A stretch of DNA of 64,000 nucleotides from Cryptomeria japonica. Its lineage: Eukaryota > Streptophyta > Pinopsida > Cupressales > Cupressaceae. The notes beneath the pieces are model-generated. The model was not told where the DNA came from, made no database searches, and saw nothing but the letters and a program-made list of their open reading frames with translations. How positions within the stretch are numbered: position 1 is the stretch's first letter; every line of letters begins with the position of its first letter. The translations under genes were made by a program, and so were the position numbers. The stretch lies in contig NC_081413.1 in assembly GCF_030272615.1 (NCBI RefSeq), positions 724,299,149-724,363,148 on the forward strand, written 5' to 3'. Positions 12,471 to 24,720 of this stretch are shown piece after piece.

Positions 12471-13122
12471 TATAATTATAATAATATAATTTTTTAACTA
12501 CAATTATAATTCATGAGAATATGTTTAATTAAATTAAGGAAGACATAATTTTTGTAATTTATAGTTAAAATTAGGTTAGAATTAGAATTAGAATTAGAAT
12601 TAAATTTAAGGGTTCCAATATATATAGAATATTTTTCTAAGTTATCAATTGTTGTTTTAAAATGTAAATAATTATAAAATACTTGTAAATATTTTAATCA
12701 TATTTTGTAAATATTTTAATCAATTATTTTATGATTGAAATCCTAATTAATAATTATTTTAAATTTTATAATTATTTCAAATATTTTAATTAAATGATTT
12801 TCCATTTAGGCTAGGCAATTATAATTAATAATTTAAGGGATAGGAAATATTGTGAATAACCATCACCAACCTTTGTAATTGTAAACTCACGTATTGATGA
12901 AAGGAATGAAACAAGTGGTGATGCACGTAAATGAAATTGTATTTGTAGTCAAATTTATATTTGACAAAAACAATGCTCTATTGGTAATAACAAAGTCTAA
13001 TATTAATGTTTCTATTGGATCGCATCAATATCTACAAAATAAATGATATGAAACTTAATACATATAATTTTAGTTTTTGTAATAAATATAAGGTTGTCAA
13101 CTTATAAATATAAGAATAAATC

Positions 13123-13124
<2 letters not shown>
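12471..13124. other. AT-rich DNA with a short TTAGAA repeat
   Basis: No gene or transposon domain is visible. A hexamer repeat (TTAGAA, about four and a half copies) lies at 12576-12602. TTTTAATCA and AATTATTT words recur at 12650-12800. Confidence 0.5.

Positions 13125-13198
<74 letters not shown>
13125..13198. repeat. (CT)37 microsatellite
   Basis: Seventy-four bases of uninterrupted CT, followed by imperfect CT-rich DNA to about 13325. The Ser-Leu open frame across it is an artefact of the repeat. Confidence 0.97.
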
Positions 13199-13200
<2 letters not shown>

Positions 13201-13460
13201 GTATCTTCATCTCGCTATCTCTCTCCCTTTCTACATATTGAGCTATCTCTTCCCCCTTCTCTATCTCTCCTACCTATCTCTTTCCCTCTCTCCCCCTTTT
13301 CTTTCTCTTCCTTTACCTATATCTCTATTGGTATGTGGCGACTAATCATGAAAGTACTTTACACTTGTTGGGCGGACGTGTTGGCTTGAAGGGTCGAAGT
13401 AATGGGGAGCTGAAGGCTCCCCCAAAAATTTTCTCGTACGTGTACAAGAATATGAGAGTA

Positions 13461-13825
13461 TGAGAATACATGTACAAGAATACAAGAATACATGTACAAG
13501 TATACCAGAATACAAGTACGAGGAAAAGATTACAAGAATATTCTTTTAAGGTTAAGGTTAATTTTAGCCGACTTTGAATGTTGCTCTAAAATTGCATGTT
13601 ATAGGTGGGTAGAATGTAAAAAGACATTGTAATAGTGTTGTACTGTTTTACTGGATAATAAGAAAAAAAATTGGACGATTGTGTTCTGTGAAGGTAGCCC
13701 ATCTTGGGTGAACCACATTAAATCTTTGTGTTATTTTTGTTGTGTATTTTTATTCATCTTTGTGTATTTGAATCTACATATAATTGTAAATTTGTTTTTG
13801 CTCTGGATTTGCCAAAACCCTAACA
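13461..13825 (+). repeat. 5' LTR of Copia-H
   Basis: Aligns with 39554-39907. It begins TGAGAATACATG with repeated GTACAAGAATA words and ends CCCTAACA. A TTGGTATCAAAG primer site (initiator tRNA-Met type, one base from consensus) follows at 13827-13838. Confidence 0.8.
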
Positions 13826-13878
13826 ATTGGTATCAAAGTCGTGTATTTCTATAAATTGGCAAGGACTTTCAAATTTGA

Positions 13879-14700
13879 GTGGGAGCAATAAAAGAAACCA
13901 AATTCAAGGTGGAGAAGTTCAACAGCCAGAATTATCAATTATGGAAAATGCAGATGGAGGATTACCTGTATCAAAAGGATTTGGGGTGGCCATTGGAAGG
14001 AAAGACAAAGAAATTGATTGTGATGTCAGATGAAGATTGGGATATTCTTGACAAAAAGGCACTAGGAACCATTTAGTTGTGCATTGCATCGTCTGTAGCA
14101 TTCAATATATCAAAAGCAACAATGACTGCAAAACTGGTGGTGGCACTGGCTAAATTGTATGAGAAACCCTTAACTTCGAATAAGGTATTTCTTATGAAGC
14201 GTTTATTTATTATGAAAATGAGTGAAGGAGGATCTATAGTAGATCATTTACATGAATTTAATATAGTTGCTAGCTAATTGACTTCTGTAAAAGTAAACTT
14301 TGATGAAGAGGTTAGGACTCTCTTAATATTATGTTCTTTGCTAGAAAGTTGGAATAGCTTGGTTATGGTTGTAAGTAATTTTGTCTCTGGTACAAACACT
14401 TTTTAAGTTCGATGATGTTGTTGGTGTTATCCTAAGAGAGGAAATGTGATGGAAAAGCACAAGTGAGACTTCAACATCATCGGGTACTATTTTGAATATA
14501 GAGAATAGTGGAAGATCAAAGGAAAGAGGAAAAGGCACTAGGAATGAGAAGTCATGAGGGAAGTCAAAAAAAGGACACTCTCAATCTAGAGGAAGAAAGG
14601 ATTACTGGTACTGCGGAAAGCCAAGACATTTAAAGAAAGATTATTGGTCTCGAGAAAACAAACAAGGAAACGAAAATGAAGATGACAGTTTGGAAGCAAA
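13879..14700 (+). pseudogene. gag of Copia-H
   Basis: The frame reads KFKVEKFNSQNYQLWKMQME, the usual copia gag start, with GTG where an ATG is expected. Stops occur at 14074-14076 and after IVAS near 14275; the phase is kept between them. The zinc knuckle near 14597-14650 reads YWYCGKPRHLKKDYW. Families usually have Cys at both ends (CX2CX4HX4C), but two of its Cys positions are Tyr, so metal binding is lost. Confidence 0.8.
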
Positions 14701-14749
14701 TGTTGCAAGTAGTACTTTACAAGATGCTTTAATTTTTTTTTTAGACAAT

Positions 14750-14798
14750 GTTAATGATTCTTGGGTTTTAGATTCAAGGGCTTCCTTTCATGCCACAC
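14750..14798 (+). pseudogene. protease active site of Copia-H, interrupted
   Basis: Reads SWVLDSRASFHAT. The copia protease motif is LDSGASFH, so the Gly after DS is Arg. Chromovirus B is inserted directly after HAT. The domain continues at 29127-29184 and, past the solo LTR, from 29966. Confidence 0.8.
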
Positions 14799-16426
14799 TG
14801 ATGAGGTTCACCTAGTTTGCCCAACACTTCACCTAGTTGGTGTTGCTCAATTCCACCAACTCACTAGGCCTATTTTTCTCTCTAGACCTCCAAGTCCTTC
14901 TCAATATCTTCTAGGGATTGCTTCTTAACCATTCCAAGGTGTTTTCTTCAAGTTTTTTAAGTGTTTTAGCTAGGAACCCTACCAAGTTACAATGTTTCCC
15001 ATGTGCTCAATTATGGCTTATTGGCTTCAACTTGTCAAATTGACCTCCTACTATCATGAGTTGATGTAGATGTGTGGAGGTGTCTTCTAATATGTTTTTA
15101 ATTCATTTAGGGTCCATTTGAGGTTTGCAATCTTTTCCCTCCTTACCGATTTCACCATTTTGCCTAGAAAAGGGCTACAAGGAAAGAGCCCCAATTAGGC
15201 CTCCAAAATCCAGTTTTCTAGGGCTTGGAGAAAAATGGTTCAAAAGACACCTCAACAAGCTTGTATTTTCTTCCATTTTTCACCTAACCCCAAGTGATTT
15301 TTGTGGTTTTGTCTCCTTACTCCACCGTAAAATATGCTTACCCCAAAATGAGGGTTTTGAAGGGTTTCTAGGCCTTCTAGTTGGTAGTGACTGGTCAAGT
15401 TGGTGTTTGGGAATTAAATAACTTTGTCAAGGATTCTCCTTGCATTGGAAACTCTGTCCCAACTTCATGGACTCCTCCAGAATCTTAAATGGTGGGTTGG
15501 CATTCACCCTTGCACTTAGCAATTCAATTTCACCTTGTTTCCTCTAGCCGGGTTGCTACTGGACTCGCCTAGAACAAGTTGATAGTCACATTGAAACTCA
15601 TCTCCAGAACTTTTCCCTACATATTTACACTATAAAATTGGTTTCCCTCTATGTACCAATTGGCCATGATGGTAGCATGTGTGGAATTCATGGGGCAACC
15701 ATTTTACATAAAACTGCTATATACAAGCCAAAATTGGTTGTTTGCAAACTAAAACAAGAAAATACTAATACAAACTATCTAAAAAGATTGAAATGGAACT
15801 AACAACTCTATAACACACCAAATAAACTCAATCCATTTTTTTATTAATGGATTCAATCCATTTGCATTACAAAAATGAACAAAACAAGCCAAAATATTGT
15901 CAACTAGTCTGAAAATGAGTAGTTTCAGATTATTGAACTTACAAAAAACATTATCTAACCTTGGTAACCATGCAAGAGAAGGTTATTATATCATTTCCAA
16001 TGTTTGGATTCTTTCTAGGGTTTTGGACAATCCCAACTCCATCGCTAACCAATTCAAGACAAAATTTGTCATGACAACTTTTTGCAACTTTGCACTTTTT
16101 CACTTTTTGGTCTTCCCAACCTATGAGACCTATTCCAAGTCATCACACATGACTTTTAAAACATTTCTAAGACTAATTTAACCCTCCCTAATTCCTATAC
16201 CAAGTTTTGACACTTTTGACCATCAAGAAGGTCAACTACCTACTCAAACCACTATTTATGCACAAAATGCAAACCTAAGAAGAATGAACTCAACGTAGGC
16301 CTACATTGACTCAAAACACTAACTCTTGGACCCTCCTGGAGTCCTTATTCAATTCTTGACTTGGCTAGGGTCAGTACAAGCCAAAATTTGAGAAAACTAA
16401 TAGCCTAAGTCCTAGGTGCTCCTACA
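14799..16426 (-). repeat. 3' LTR of chromovirus B
   Basis: 1628 bases, aligning with the two halves of the 5' LTR. It has TTTTTTAAG extra near 14955 compared with the right copy. A TTTGGGAGAATAG purine-rich stretch lies just upstream on the minus strand (16427-16439). Confidence 0.88.
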
Positions 16427-16449
16427 CTATTCTCCCAAACAAAAGAAAA

Positions 16450-16640
16450 TCATGTCACCTCCTTGGGAATCAGATTCTAATCAATTCCTAGCTTCTTAAA
16501 CTCTCTCTCAAGCACCCATTTAGCTTCAGCATCATCCATACCCTTCCATTTGATTAGATGCTCCCAATAGGCTTGATGCCTTGTCTTCTTGGCGATCCTT
16601 GAACTCAAAACCTTCTCGGCCTTTGGATTTGGTTTGGCTG
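16450..16640 (-). pseudogene. chromodomain, chromovirus B
   Basis: Reads KAEKVLSSRIAKKTRHQAYW, then IKWKGMDDAEAKWVLEREF, a typical chromodomain with WKG and a C-terminal helix. One stop follows near GID. The natural stop is the TGA at 16450. Confidence 0.82.
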
Positions 16641-16644
16641 GTAA

Positions 16645-17900
16645 CTAAAGGTTGTTAACATCATCTGATACCTCTGAGTGACTACAATCTAAACCTTGAA
16701 TTGGTCCCTTGTAGGCAACTAAGTCTGCTATGTTGAAAACTGGTGACAATCCTACATCACTAGGTAGATCCACCTTGTATGCATTTTCTCCATACTTGGC
16801 TAGAATGGTACATGGATCTATCCTTCTCATTTGCAACTTGTTAGGAACTCCTTGTTGTAGCCTTTCTTTGTTTAGGTGTACCATGACAAGATCTCCCACT
16901 TGAAATTGTAGGTTCTTCCTTCTTTCATCAACTTTTTGTTTGAGTTTGCTTGTTTTCTCCATCAATGCTTGCTTGATTGATTCATGGACCTCCTTTATTG
17001 ATTTAGCAAAGTCTTCTGCATATCCACTTCTTGTTGTTACACTTCCCAAGTCTCTCAACTCCAAAATACCTCTTGGGTGCACACCATAGACCACTTCAAA
17101 ATGGCTCTTGTTGGTAGTCCTATTCATGGTGTCATTATATGCATATTCAGCTTGTGAGAGTACTTGATCCCATGTCTGACCATATTCCTTAGTAAGGCAC
17201 CTTAATAAGTTTCCCAAGCTTCTATTCACCACTTCGGTCTACCCATCTGTTTGACGATGGTAGGTTGATCCAAAAGAGAGGTTGGTGCCAAGATTTTGCC
17301 AAAGTGTCTTCCAAAAATGACTCATGAACTTTGAGTCCCTATCTGAAACAATTCTCATGGGTAAACCATGTATCCTCACTACCTCTTTGAAGAACAAATG
17401 AGCTATTTGGCATGCATCATGAGTAGTCTTGCAAGGCACAAAGTGAGCCATTTTGCTAAATCTGTCCACAATGACATATATGTTGTCATATCTTTGCTTT
17501 GTCCTTGCTAAACCTACTACAAAGTCCATACTAATGCATTCCCAAGGTCTATTTGGTATGGGAAGAGGTTGGTATAAACCAACATTTGTAGAAGTACCTT
17601 TGGTTTTTTGGCAAACTATGCAAGTCTCCACATACTTTTTCACATCGTGATTCATCCTTGGCCAATAGTAATACCTTTAAATCAACTCTTGAGTTTTATT
17701 GACCCTAAAATGTCCACTAAGGCTGCCATTATGCTTCTCTTGAATGAGATTTTCTCTCATTGAGCCTCTAGGCACACAAAGTTGCCCACCTCTATACAAT
17801 AGTCCATTTTGCAAAGCGAAATCAAAATACTCACTATGGAAGTGATTTTGATACTCCTTCCACACCTTGTAGGCATTTGAGAAGTCTTCATCCTCTGGGT
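16645..17900 (-). pseudogene. integrase, chromovirus B
   Basis: HHCC part: GHFRVNKTQELI, a stop, then YYYWPRMNHDVKKYVETCIV and CQKTKG. Core: MDFVVGL, VSDRDSKF and TDG-stop-TEVVNRS, so both aspartates and the Glu are kept but a stop sits three codons before the Glu-containing helix. The C-terminal part QVGDLVMVHLNKERL is followed by CTILAKYGENAYKVDLP. Confidence 0.85.
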
Positions 17901-17979
17901 ACAAGTCTCTAAAACTATCAACACCTATGCTTCTCGATTGAATTTCTTGGACTGTCAAAAGTCTCCTACTTAATGCATC

Positions 17980-18340
17980 AGCTACCCGGTTTAACTGCCC
18001 TTTCTTGTGCTTAATGGTGAATGTGTAGGTTTGCATGTACTCCACCCATTTCATGTGTTTATGACTGATTTTGTCTTGTGAGTTTAGAAAACTCAATGCT
18101 TGGTTGTCCGTATAGACTACAAATTCCTTAGGGAGGAGATAGTGTCTCCACTTCCTCAAAGCCTGCACTAAAGCATATAACTCAAGATCATAAGAGGAGT
18201 ATTTCCTCTTGGCATCACTTAGCTTCTCACTATAGAAAGCTATTGTTCTTTCTTCTTGGCTTACTACAGCACCTACTGCAACATTGCTTGCATCACATTC
18301 CACTATGAAAATTTTCTCAAAACTAGGCAACACTAGCACC
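17980..18340 (-). pseudogene. RNase H, chromovirus B
   Basis: IVECDASNVAVGAVVS, YDLELYALVQAL and VYTDNQALSFL are all intact, and the domain ends in KGQLNRVADALSRR. No stop lies within it. Confidence 0.85.
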
Positions 18341-18419
18341 GGTTGAGTAGCTCTTTTCTCCTTTAATGTTTCAAAACCTTTGTTTGCTTGTTCACCCCAC
18401 TGAAAATTTTCCTGTACTC

Positions 18420-19140
18420 CACCTCTAATGGTGTCTAACATTGGTGCACATATAACATTGAATTGCCTAATGAACTTATTGTAGTACTGAGCTAGTCCAT
18501 GGAAGCTTCTCATCTCTATTGTTGACTTAGGACTAGGCCAATTTACAATGGCTTCAACCTTGTCGAGATCCATCTTGAGGTTTCCTTGAGATAACACAAA
18601 CCCAAGGTAAACCAACTCCTACTCAGAAAACTCACACTTATCCAATTTCATGGTTAGCTTTTCATCATACAGTCTTTGTAATACATCTTGCAAATGATTA
18701 ATATGATCTGCCCTATACTTACTGAAAATGAGAATATCATCTAGATATACCACCACAAATTTACCTATGAATTCCTTCATCACCTCATTCATGAGTCTCA
18801 TGAAGGTTCCTAGAGCATTGGATAAGCCAAATGGCATTACAAGCCACTCATAAAGACCCTTTGTTGTCTTAAAGGCAGTTTTCCATGCATCACCCTCCTT
18901 AATCCTAATTTGGTGATATCCACTTTTAAGGTCAATCTTGGTAAAGTACATGGCTTCTCCTAAACAATCCATTAGGTCTTCTTTTCTAGGAATAGGGAAA
19001 CTATATCTGATGGTGATCCTATTTATAGCTCTAGAATCAGTACACAATCTCCAAGTACCACCTTTCTTTGGGGCTAACACTGTAGGGACAACACAAGGAC
19101 TAATACTTTTCCTAATTAAGCCTTGGTCTAAGAGCTCTTG
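18420..19140 (-). pseudogene. reverse transcriptase, chromovirus B
   Basis: Blocks in order are [45 protein letters not shown] and [11 protein letters not shown] (YLDD near 18747). All catalytic aspartates are present. Stops at 19144 and 18619 flank or cut the domain; the thumb continues from 18615. Confidence 0.88.
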
Positions 19141-19369
19141 GATTTACTTGGAAATCTCAACATTTTGTTGGGGAGTCATTTTATAAGCTGCCTTATTAGG
19201 CAAGGATGCTCTAGGAATGAATTCTATTTGATGGCTTATGGTTCTTTCAGGATGTAAGGTGGTTGGTTGTCCATCACTTACTATGCCTTTGAATTTCTTC
19301 AACAAATCTTGCACCTCTATTGGCAAATTTGGCTGCTCTTTCTTGTCTTCCTCTTTGGGCTTCATTACT

Positions 19370-19990
19370 AGTGCAAACCCTATACCTTAACCTTCCTCAA
19401 GTGTCTTCAAGAATTGCTTTTCACTTACCAAAAGAACATTAGGACCTGCTACCCTCTTTTCACCTTCCTCAAGGATAGACTAAATCTTGAATGTGACTCC
19501 ATCTTTCTTGAATGAGTATGCATTCTTGGCTCCATCATGAATAGTTTGTCTATCAAATTGCCATGGTCTTCCCAATAGAATATGGCATGCATCCATGGGT
19601 AGGACATCACATAACACCTTGTCCTTATACCTCCCAATGATAAAGTCTACCCATGCTTGCTCATTGACTAAGACATGTTGGCCTTTGTTCAGCCAAGTGA
19701 CTCTATAAGGATTGTTGTGAGGTATCCTTTGCAATTTGAGCTTACTCACTGCCTTTTCTGAGATAATGTTCTCTTTAGACCCTGAATCAATGATCACCTT
19801 GCACACTTTTTCCATGATCTTGCATTTGATCCTAAATAAGGACCTTCTTTGGCTTTGCTCTTCTCTGACCGGTTCTGTGATCAAAGTTCTCCTTATCATC
19901 AAGTTGTCACCTACCTCTGATTCTAAGGCAACCTTTGAAGTCTTGTTGCTTGAAGACTCTTCTTGAAGATAGCTCACTCTCCTTTCACCA
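19370..19990 (-). pseudogene. aspartic protease, chromovirus B
   Basis: The active-site motif VIIDSGSKENII (DSG intact) is near 19790. The second conserved block ILLGRPWQFD is near 19565. Stops near 19480 and 19388 separate it from reverse transcriptase. Confidence 0.8.
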
Positions 19991-19999
19991 CCTTGAGAT

Positions 20000-21087
20000 G
20001 ATGATCCCTTCTCTGGACACCTATATGTTGGATGACCAAGTTGGTTGCAATGGTAACAATTCATTGTTGAAAAGTATGAGGAACCTCTACCTTGGCCACT
20101 AGATCTTCCTCTAAAACTGTTGTTTGATCCCCTTCCTCTATTGAATCCTCCTTTACTAGTGCCACTATCTTGCTGCTCAATGAGTTTAGACTCACCTTAT
20201 GTTCTTTTTTCATAACTTCTTCCTCCAAAACCTCCCCTATGGCCTCTATTGTCTTTTCCTCTACCTCTGCCCCTATTGTTGCTTGAGTCATGTCTTCTTT
20301 TCATTTTTTCCTCCACCTTAAGGGCAAGTTGATAGGTTTGATGGACTATTTTTAGGCTCATTAGACTGATTTCTTCTTGGATGTTCCACTGTAGACCATT
20401 TAGGTACCTAGCAACCTTGAGACTCTCTTCTTCCACCGCATGAGATCTAAGGCTAAGTTTGTGAAACTCCTCCGTATAGCTACTAACATCAAGATCAGTT
20501 TGTCTTAATTTTTGCCTCTTCCTATGAATTTGCACTTCATAGTCATCAGGGAGATAGACTTGTTTGATTTTGACTAACATCCCTTTCCAAGAAGAGATGG
20601 GTGCTTTACCCATTTTCTTCCTCTCATCTTGCACAATTTTCCACCGTGTGAGAGAAGCTCCTCTCATCCTTGACTTGGCTACCTTGACTCTCTAGGCTTC
20701 ATTTATGCCTTCACACTCAAAATGGTTCTCCATGCCTTCTATCCATTCTAGGACCACTTTTGCCTCCATCTTACCAGTGAACAATGGCAATCCTTCTAGT
20801 GATTTGCCACTTAAGGCCTTCAATGCCTTTACGAAAGGTTCTTGCTCTAGGACAGGATCAGGTTTAGGCACTTTGTCTATCTCTAACACTTCTTTACTCT
20901 TCCCTTCTGCTCCTTCAAACTTTACCAATACTTCATCTACCTTGGTTTCAACCTCACCAAGCTTGCTCTCCAATTCTAGCAACTTCTCATTCAGGAGTCT
21001 ATTCTCTTTCTCCTGATCATCCACTTTCTTTACCAACTCTGCATTGGTCACCATGTTATTATCTCCTACAGATTCCATTGAGGACAT
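20000..21087 (-). pseudogene. gag region, chromovirus B
   Basis: The N-terminus (21087-20692) is a Lys/Glu-rich coiled coil (KKVDDQEKENRLLNEKLLEL) ending in the gag core (LFTGKMEAKVVLEWIEGMEN). The core continues at 20667-20197, followed by an Arg/Gly-rich basic region. The zinc knuckle CYHCNQLGHPTYRC (about 20058-20017) is complete. Stops lie near 20690 and 20195. Confidence 0.85.
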
Positions 21088-21113
21088 CTACTCACCCAGC
21101 CCAAATCTTATAT

Positions 21114-21125
21114 GCTTTGATACCA
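21114..21125 (-). promoter_or_regulatory. primer-binding site, initiator tRNA-Met type, chromovirus B
   Basis: TGGTATCAAAGC on the minus strand, three bases inside the 5' LTR, one base from the exact site seen in chromovirus A. Confidence 0.8.
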
Positions 21126-21128
21126 ATT

Positions 21129-21273
21129 TGATGGGGTTCACCTAGTTTACCCAACACTTCACCTAGTTGGTGTTGCTCAATTCCACCAACTCATCGGGCC
21201 TAGTTTGCTCTCTAGACCTCCAAGTCCTTCTCAATCTCTTCTAGGGCTTTCTTCTTAACCATTCCAAGGTGTT
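21129..21273 (-). repeat. 5' LTR of chromovirus B, inner part
   Basis: Matches the first ~140 bases of 14799-16426. It is cut after AAGGTGTT by Copia-D; the rest resumes at 27653. Confidence 0.88.
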
Positions 21274-21724
21274 TGTGATATTTTGCCAAGATCAAGGGCA
21301 CAATGAAAAGTATAAAAATAGAGACAAAAGAATGACAAGAACAAACTGTATTCTCATCAATATGAAAATGATCAACTGGATTCACCAATACAATGAATAT
21401 AGGCCTGCTTATATAGGCAAGGCCATATGGATGTACGAGCACACAATCATGACATGTGGCTCAATGAGAAACAAGGGTAGGTAAGAAATACTAGGGGTAG
21501 GTAGGAGAAATAATATAATATTCCACAAGAGGTGGATGACCCACCGAATGTGGAGTGTAACAGCAAAATAAGACCACAAAAGATGGAATTTCTACTACAA
21601 GCTCTATCCCTATGTGCACACTTCCCTAAGTGTCTCAAATTCAAACTATGAAGAAGTGCATTATCCTAAGTTAACTTAAGTAAAGTGTAATAATATCCAT
21701 AATGAATATTTATTTACACCAACA
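21274..21724 (-). repeat. 3' LTR of Copia-D
   Basis: Runs TGTTGGTGTAAAT to AATATCACA on the minus strand. A TATATAAG TATA box lies near 21410-21417. The polypurine tract CTTAAGGGGGGG is next to it at 21725-21736. Confidence 0.93.
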
Positions 21725-22049
21725 CCCCCCCTTAAGTGCAACTTAGGGGAATTAAGACTCAAGTCAATAATGCAAGATGGGTCCCGGCTACTAGGCCATG
21801 ATAGGTACCCATGTACAATATGCAAATGGAAGAAAAACTATGCAAAGCAATCTCTCACGAACGGAGAAAGGGAGAAAACGTGGTGGGAAAAAACTCCCCC
21901 CGAAAAGAGAGATGAATGTACAAAAGACTCTCAAACAAGATGGACAAAACCTCAAAGAGGAAAAAGTCCCCCCCATAAGAGAGGAAGGATAAGTCAGCTG
22001 ACCCCCACTAATGACACATCCAACACCCCCAAGAGAGCTCGCAACTACT

Positions 22050-22770
22050 AGAACTTACTCTCAGTGAAAGGTTTGGTGAATATGTCAGCAACCTGCTCCG
22101 TTGTAGGACAATACTGCAAATCAATGACCTGCTCCTGAATGAGCTCTCAGATATAGTGCATATGAATCTTGATGTGTTTGGTCCGCTGATGTTGGACCGG
22201 GTTCTTCGAGATAGCAATAGCACTCTAATTGTCGCAATGCAGAACTATCTGTCATGGAGTAGTGAACCCAAACTCTATGAGAATCTGCTAAAGCCAAATG
22301 GTCTCAGTCGCTACGTTAACAGCACCTCGATACTCAGCCTCAGTCAAAGAGAGAGCAATAGCATGTTGCTTTTTTCTTTGCCAACAAATGGGGCTTGAAC
22401 CAATGTGAAAACTATAACCTGAAGTAGACTTATGATCATCAAGATCACCAGCCTAATCGGAGTCTATGTAACCAACCAAGCGAAGTCTTGTGCCTGTTGC
22501 ATAATGAATCCCATAGTGATGTGTACCCTGGATGTAATGAAGGATGCGTTTGGCAGATTTCCAACGAAGCTCAAGTGGTTTCTGCATGAAGCGGGAAACC
22601 ATGACAACTACAAATGAAATATCAAGGTGTGTATGGGTCAAGTAGATGAGACTACCCACAAGCTGACGATACAAAGTGGCATCAACTGGTGGAGAAGAAC
22701 ACTGAGCCTCAAGCTTGACTCTGGAAAGAAAGGGAGTCGGTGCAGGCTTATAATAGCCATATGAAAGCAT
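22050..22770 (-). pseudogene. RNase H of Copia-D
   Basis: Blocks are YRQLVGSLIYLTHTHLDISF, HYIQGTHHYGI, VGYIDSD, a stop, AGDLDDHKSTSGYSF, ALSLTEAEYRGA and the C-terminal ADIFTKPFTESKF. Catalytic D, E and D are present. Further stops lie near 22455, 22295 and 22150. Confidence 0.85.
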
Positions 22771-22799
22771 ACAAGTAGATCAAGAGCATACTTGGGCTA

Positions 22800-23500
22800 C
22801 GATAGTGTAATCCCAAAAGGTGACTGTGAAATCTCTATCCCAAGAAAGTAGTGCAAAAGACCCAAGTCAGTCATAGCAAATCTGTCATGCAAAGCAAATT
22901 TGACCCTGCTAATGATGGATGCGGTACTCTCTGTAATGATCAAATCATCAACATAGAGGACAAGTATCAAGTGAGAGTCATCCTATCGCAAAATATAGAC
23001 ATTCGGATCAGAATGACACCTGGTGAACCCTGCTGAGAGAAGAAAGGAATCCATCTTGGCATACCAAGCCCTGGGGGCCTGCTTAAGGCCATAGAGAGAT
23101 TTCCTTAGTCGGCAAACCAAAGAAGTATCCTAGATGAAACCCTGTGGCTGCTCCATATAAATCTCCTCATCAAGATCACCATGAAGAAAAGCACTCTTCA
23201 CATCCATCTAATGTACAACCCAACCATGAGCTATAGCAATAGCAAGTGTCAAGCGAATGGAGTTCATCTTGGCTATGGGCGCAAAGGTCTCAGTATAGTC
23301 AACACCTGTAACCTGAGAGAAACCTTTCACAACAAGTTGAGCCGTGTACTTATCCACACTACCATCCGCAGCATATTTGGTTCGATAGATCCACTTACAT
23401 CGAACCATCTTTCTCCCCTTAGGGAGATGGACTAAATCCCATGTGTTGTTCCTCATCAAGGAACTATACTCTTCCTCCATAGCTTGGTCCCACTCAGGAA
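22800..23500 (-). pseudogene. reverse transcriptase of Copia-D
   Basis: Starts MEEEYSSLMRNNTWDLV, with KARLVVKGFSQ-like KYTAQLVVKGFSQ, DVKSAFLHGDLDEEIYMEQP, SLYGLKQAPRAWY and the catalytic LVLYVDDLII near 22945. Stops lie near 23206, 23128 and 22980, and there is a frameshift between reverse transcriptase and RNase H near 22800. Confidence 0.87.
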
Positions 23501-23593
23501 CCCCTGATGCTTCCTGAAATGTCTGTGGATTAGAAGCGGTAGCAATGAATGCATGTGGAAGATCCTGATGCTATGATCAAGTTCTTTGTGTAT

Positions 23594-24720
23594 CTAAAGG
23601 ATCCCCAACAAGAGAACCCATGGACTCAAGTGTCTGTCGAGCCCAATAAGGTCTAGGTGGAGGTGGAGAACGAGGCTGTCAACTACAAGTGGACCCTGCG
23701 GAGGTGTAACCCTGTGAGTCGGAGTTGAAGGAGTCTCATCATTTGAATCACTAGCATCACTATCCACAATGGAGGAAGGTGGAGGAGGTAGAGAGGCTAA
23801 GCTAGGAGAGCTTTCCTCAAAGTGAACACTCCTCTCAATGAACACCTCATGTGTCTCAAGATCCAGCAATCTATATGCCTTAACACCCTCGGGATATCCA
23901 ACAAATATGCAAGGTCAACTCTGTGGTTCCAATGCCTTGCGTTTCTACAGAGGTATGCGATCCCATGCTAGACACCCAAAGACTCTGAAATGTCTCACAA
24001 TCGGTTTCCTACCAGCCCAAGCTTCAAAAAGAGCAATACCTTGCAAAGCTTTATGAGGAACCCGATTCTAGATGTGTGTGGCACAACTGATAGCCTTGGC
24101 CCAAAAAGCAGGATCAAGAGAACGTGCATAAATCATACAGTTAGCCATTTCTTTGAGAGTTAGATTCTTGCATTTTGTGACTCCGTTATGTTGTGGAGTG
24201 TATGCAACAGAATGTTGAAGATCAATTCCCTCAAGTGTACAAAAATCCTCAAGTCTCTTGTTCACATATTCCCTTCCATTATCTATACGAAGAATCTTGA
24301 CCACTTTCTCGGATTGCTTCTCCACACGAGTCTTGAAGTCTTGAAATCTGTCAAATACTTCACTCTTATGAATGAGAAAGTAGACCCAAGTGACGCGAGA
24401 GTAGTCATCAATGAAGGTGAGGACATAGTGGGCCTTACTAAATGAAGGTGCTGGAAATGGACCTACTACATCACTGTAAACAAGTTGAAGAACTTCCAAA
24501 GCTCTCCAAGCTTTCCCTTTATCAAACTTTTCCTCAGGATGCTTGCCCATGGAACAACCTAAACATACACCCTCTGAAAAACTGATTCAAGGTAGACCTG
24601 TGACCATGTCTTTAGTGCTGAGCTGCTGAAGATAGCGGTAGTTGAGGTGACCAAACCGCTCATGCCATAGCTTACTTTCTGAATTTGAATGAGTAAGCAA
24701 GGCCCTAGAAGGTGAACTTG
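23594..24720 (-). pseudogene. integrase of Copia-D
   Basis: Zinc-binding part: LWHERFGHLNYRYL, then GVCLGCSMGKH. Core: YSDVVGPFP and ILRIDNGREYVN with both aspartates. The third catalytic position reads NGVTKCKNLTLKEM where copias have NGV-x-ERKN, so the Glu is Lys. Stops follow at about 24590 and 24065, and a frameshift lies between 23594 and 23480. The C-terminal part has CIFVGYPEGVKAYRLLD. Confidence 0.86.

Larger units (their letters stand above)
16450..21087 (-). pseudogene. gag-pol polyprotein of chromovirus B (inactivated)
   Basis: A single frame of 1546 codons from the ATG at 21087 to the TGA at 16450-16452 encodes gag, protease, reverse transcriptase, RNase H, integrase and chromodomain. 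Phase is kept throughout and about ten in-frame stops interrupt it, the same pattern as chromovirus A. Key catalytic residues are better kept than in A. Confidence 0.88.

Noticed and set aside
13094-13345. Ser-Leu repeat open frame
   Set aside because: Translation of the (CT)37 microsatellite and CT-rich flank, not a protein gene.
22008-24445. Plus-strand frames across Copia-D
   Set aside because: They are shadows of the minus-strand copia pol gene, whose conserved motifs are clear.
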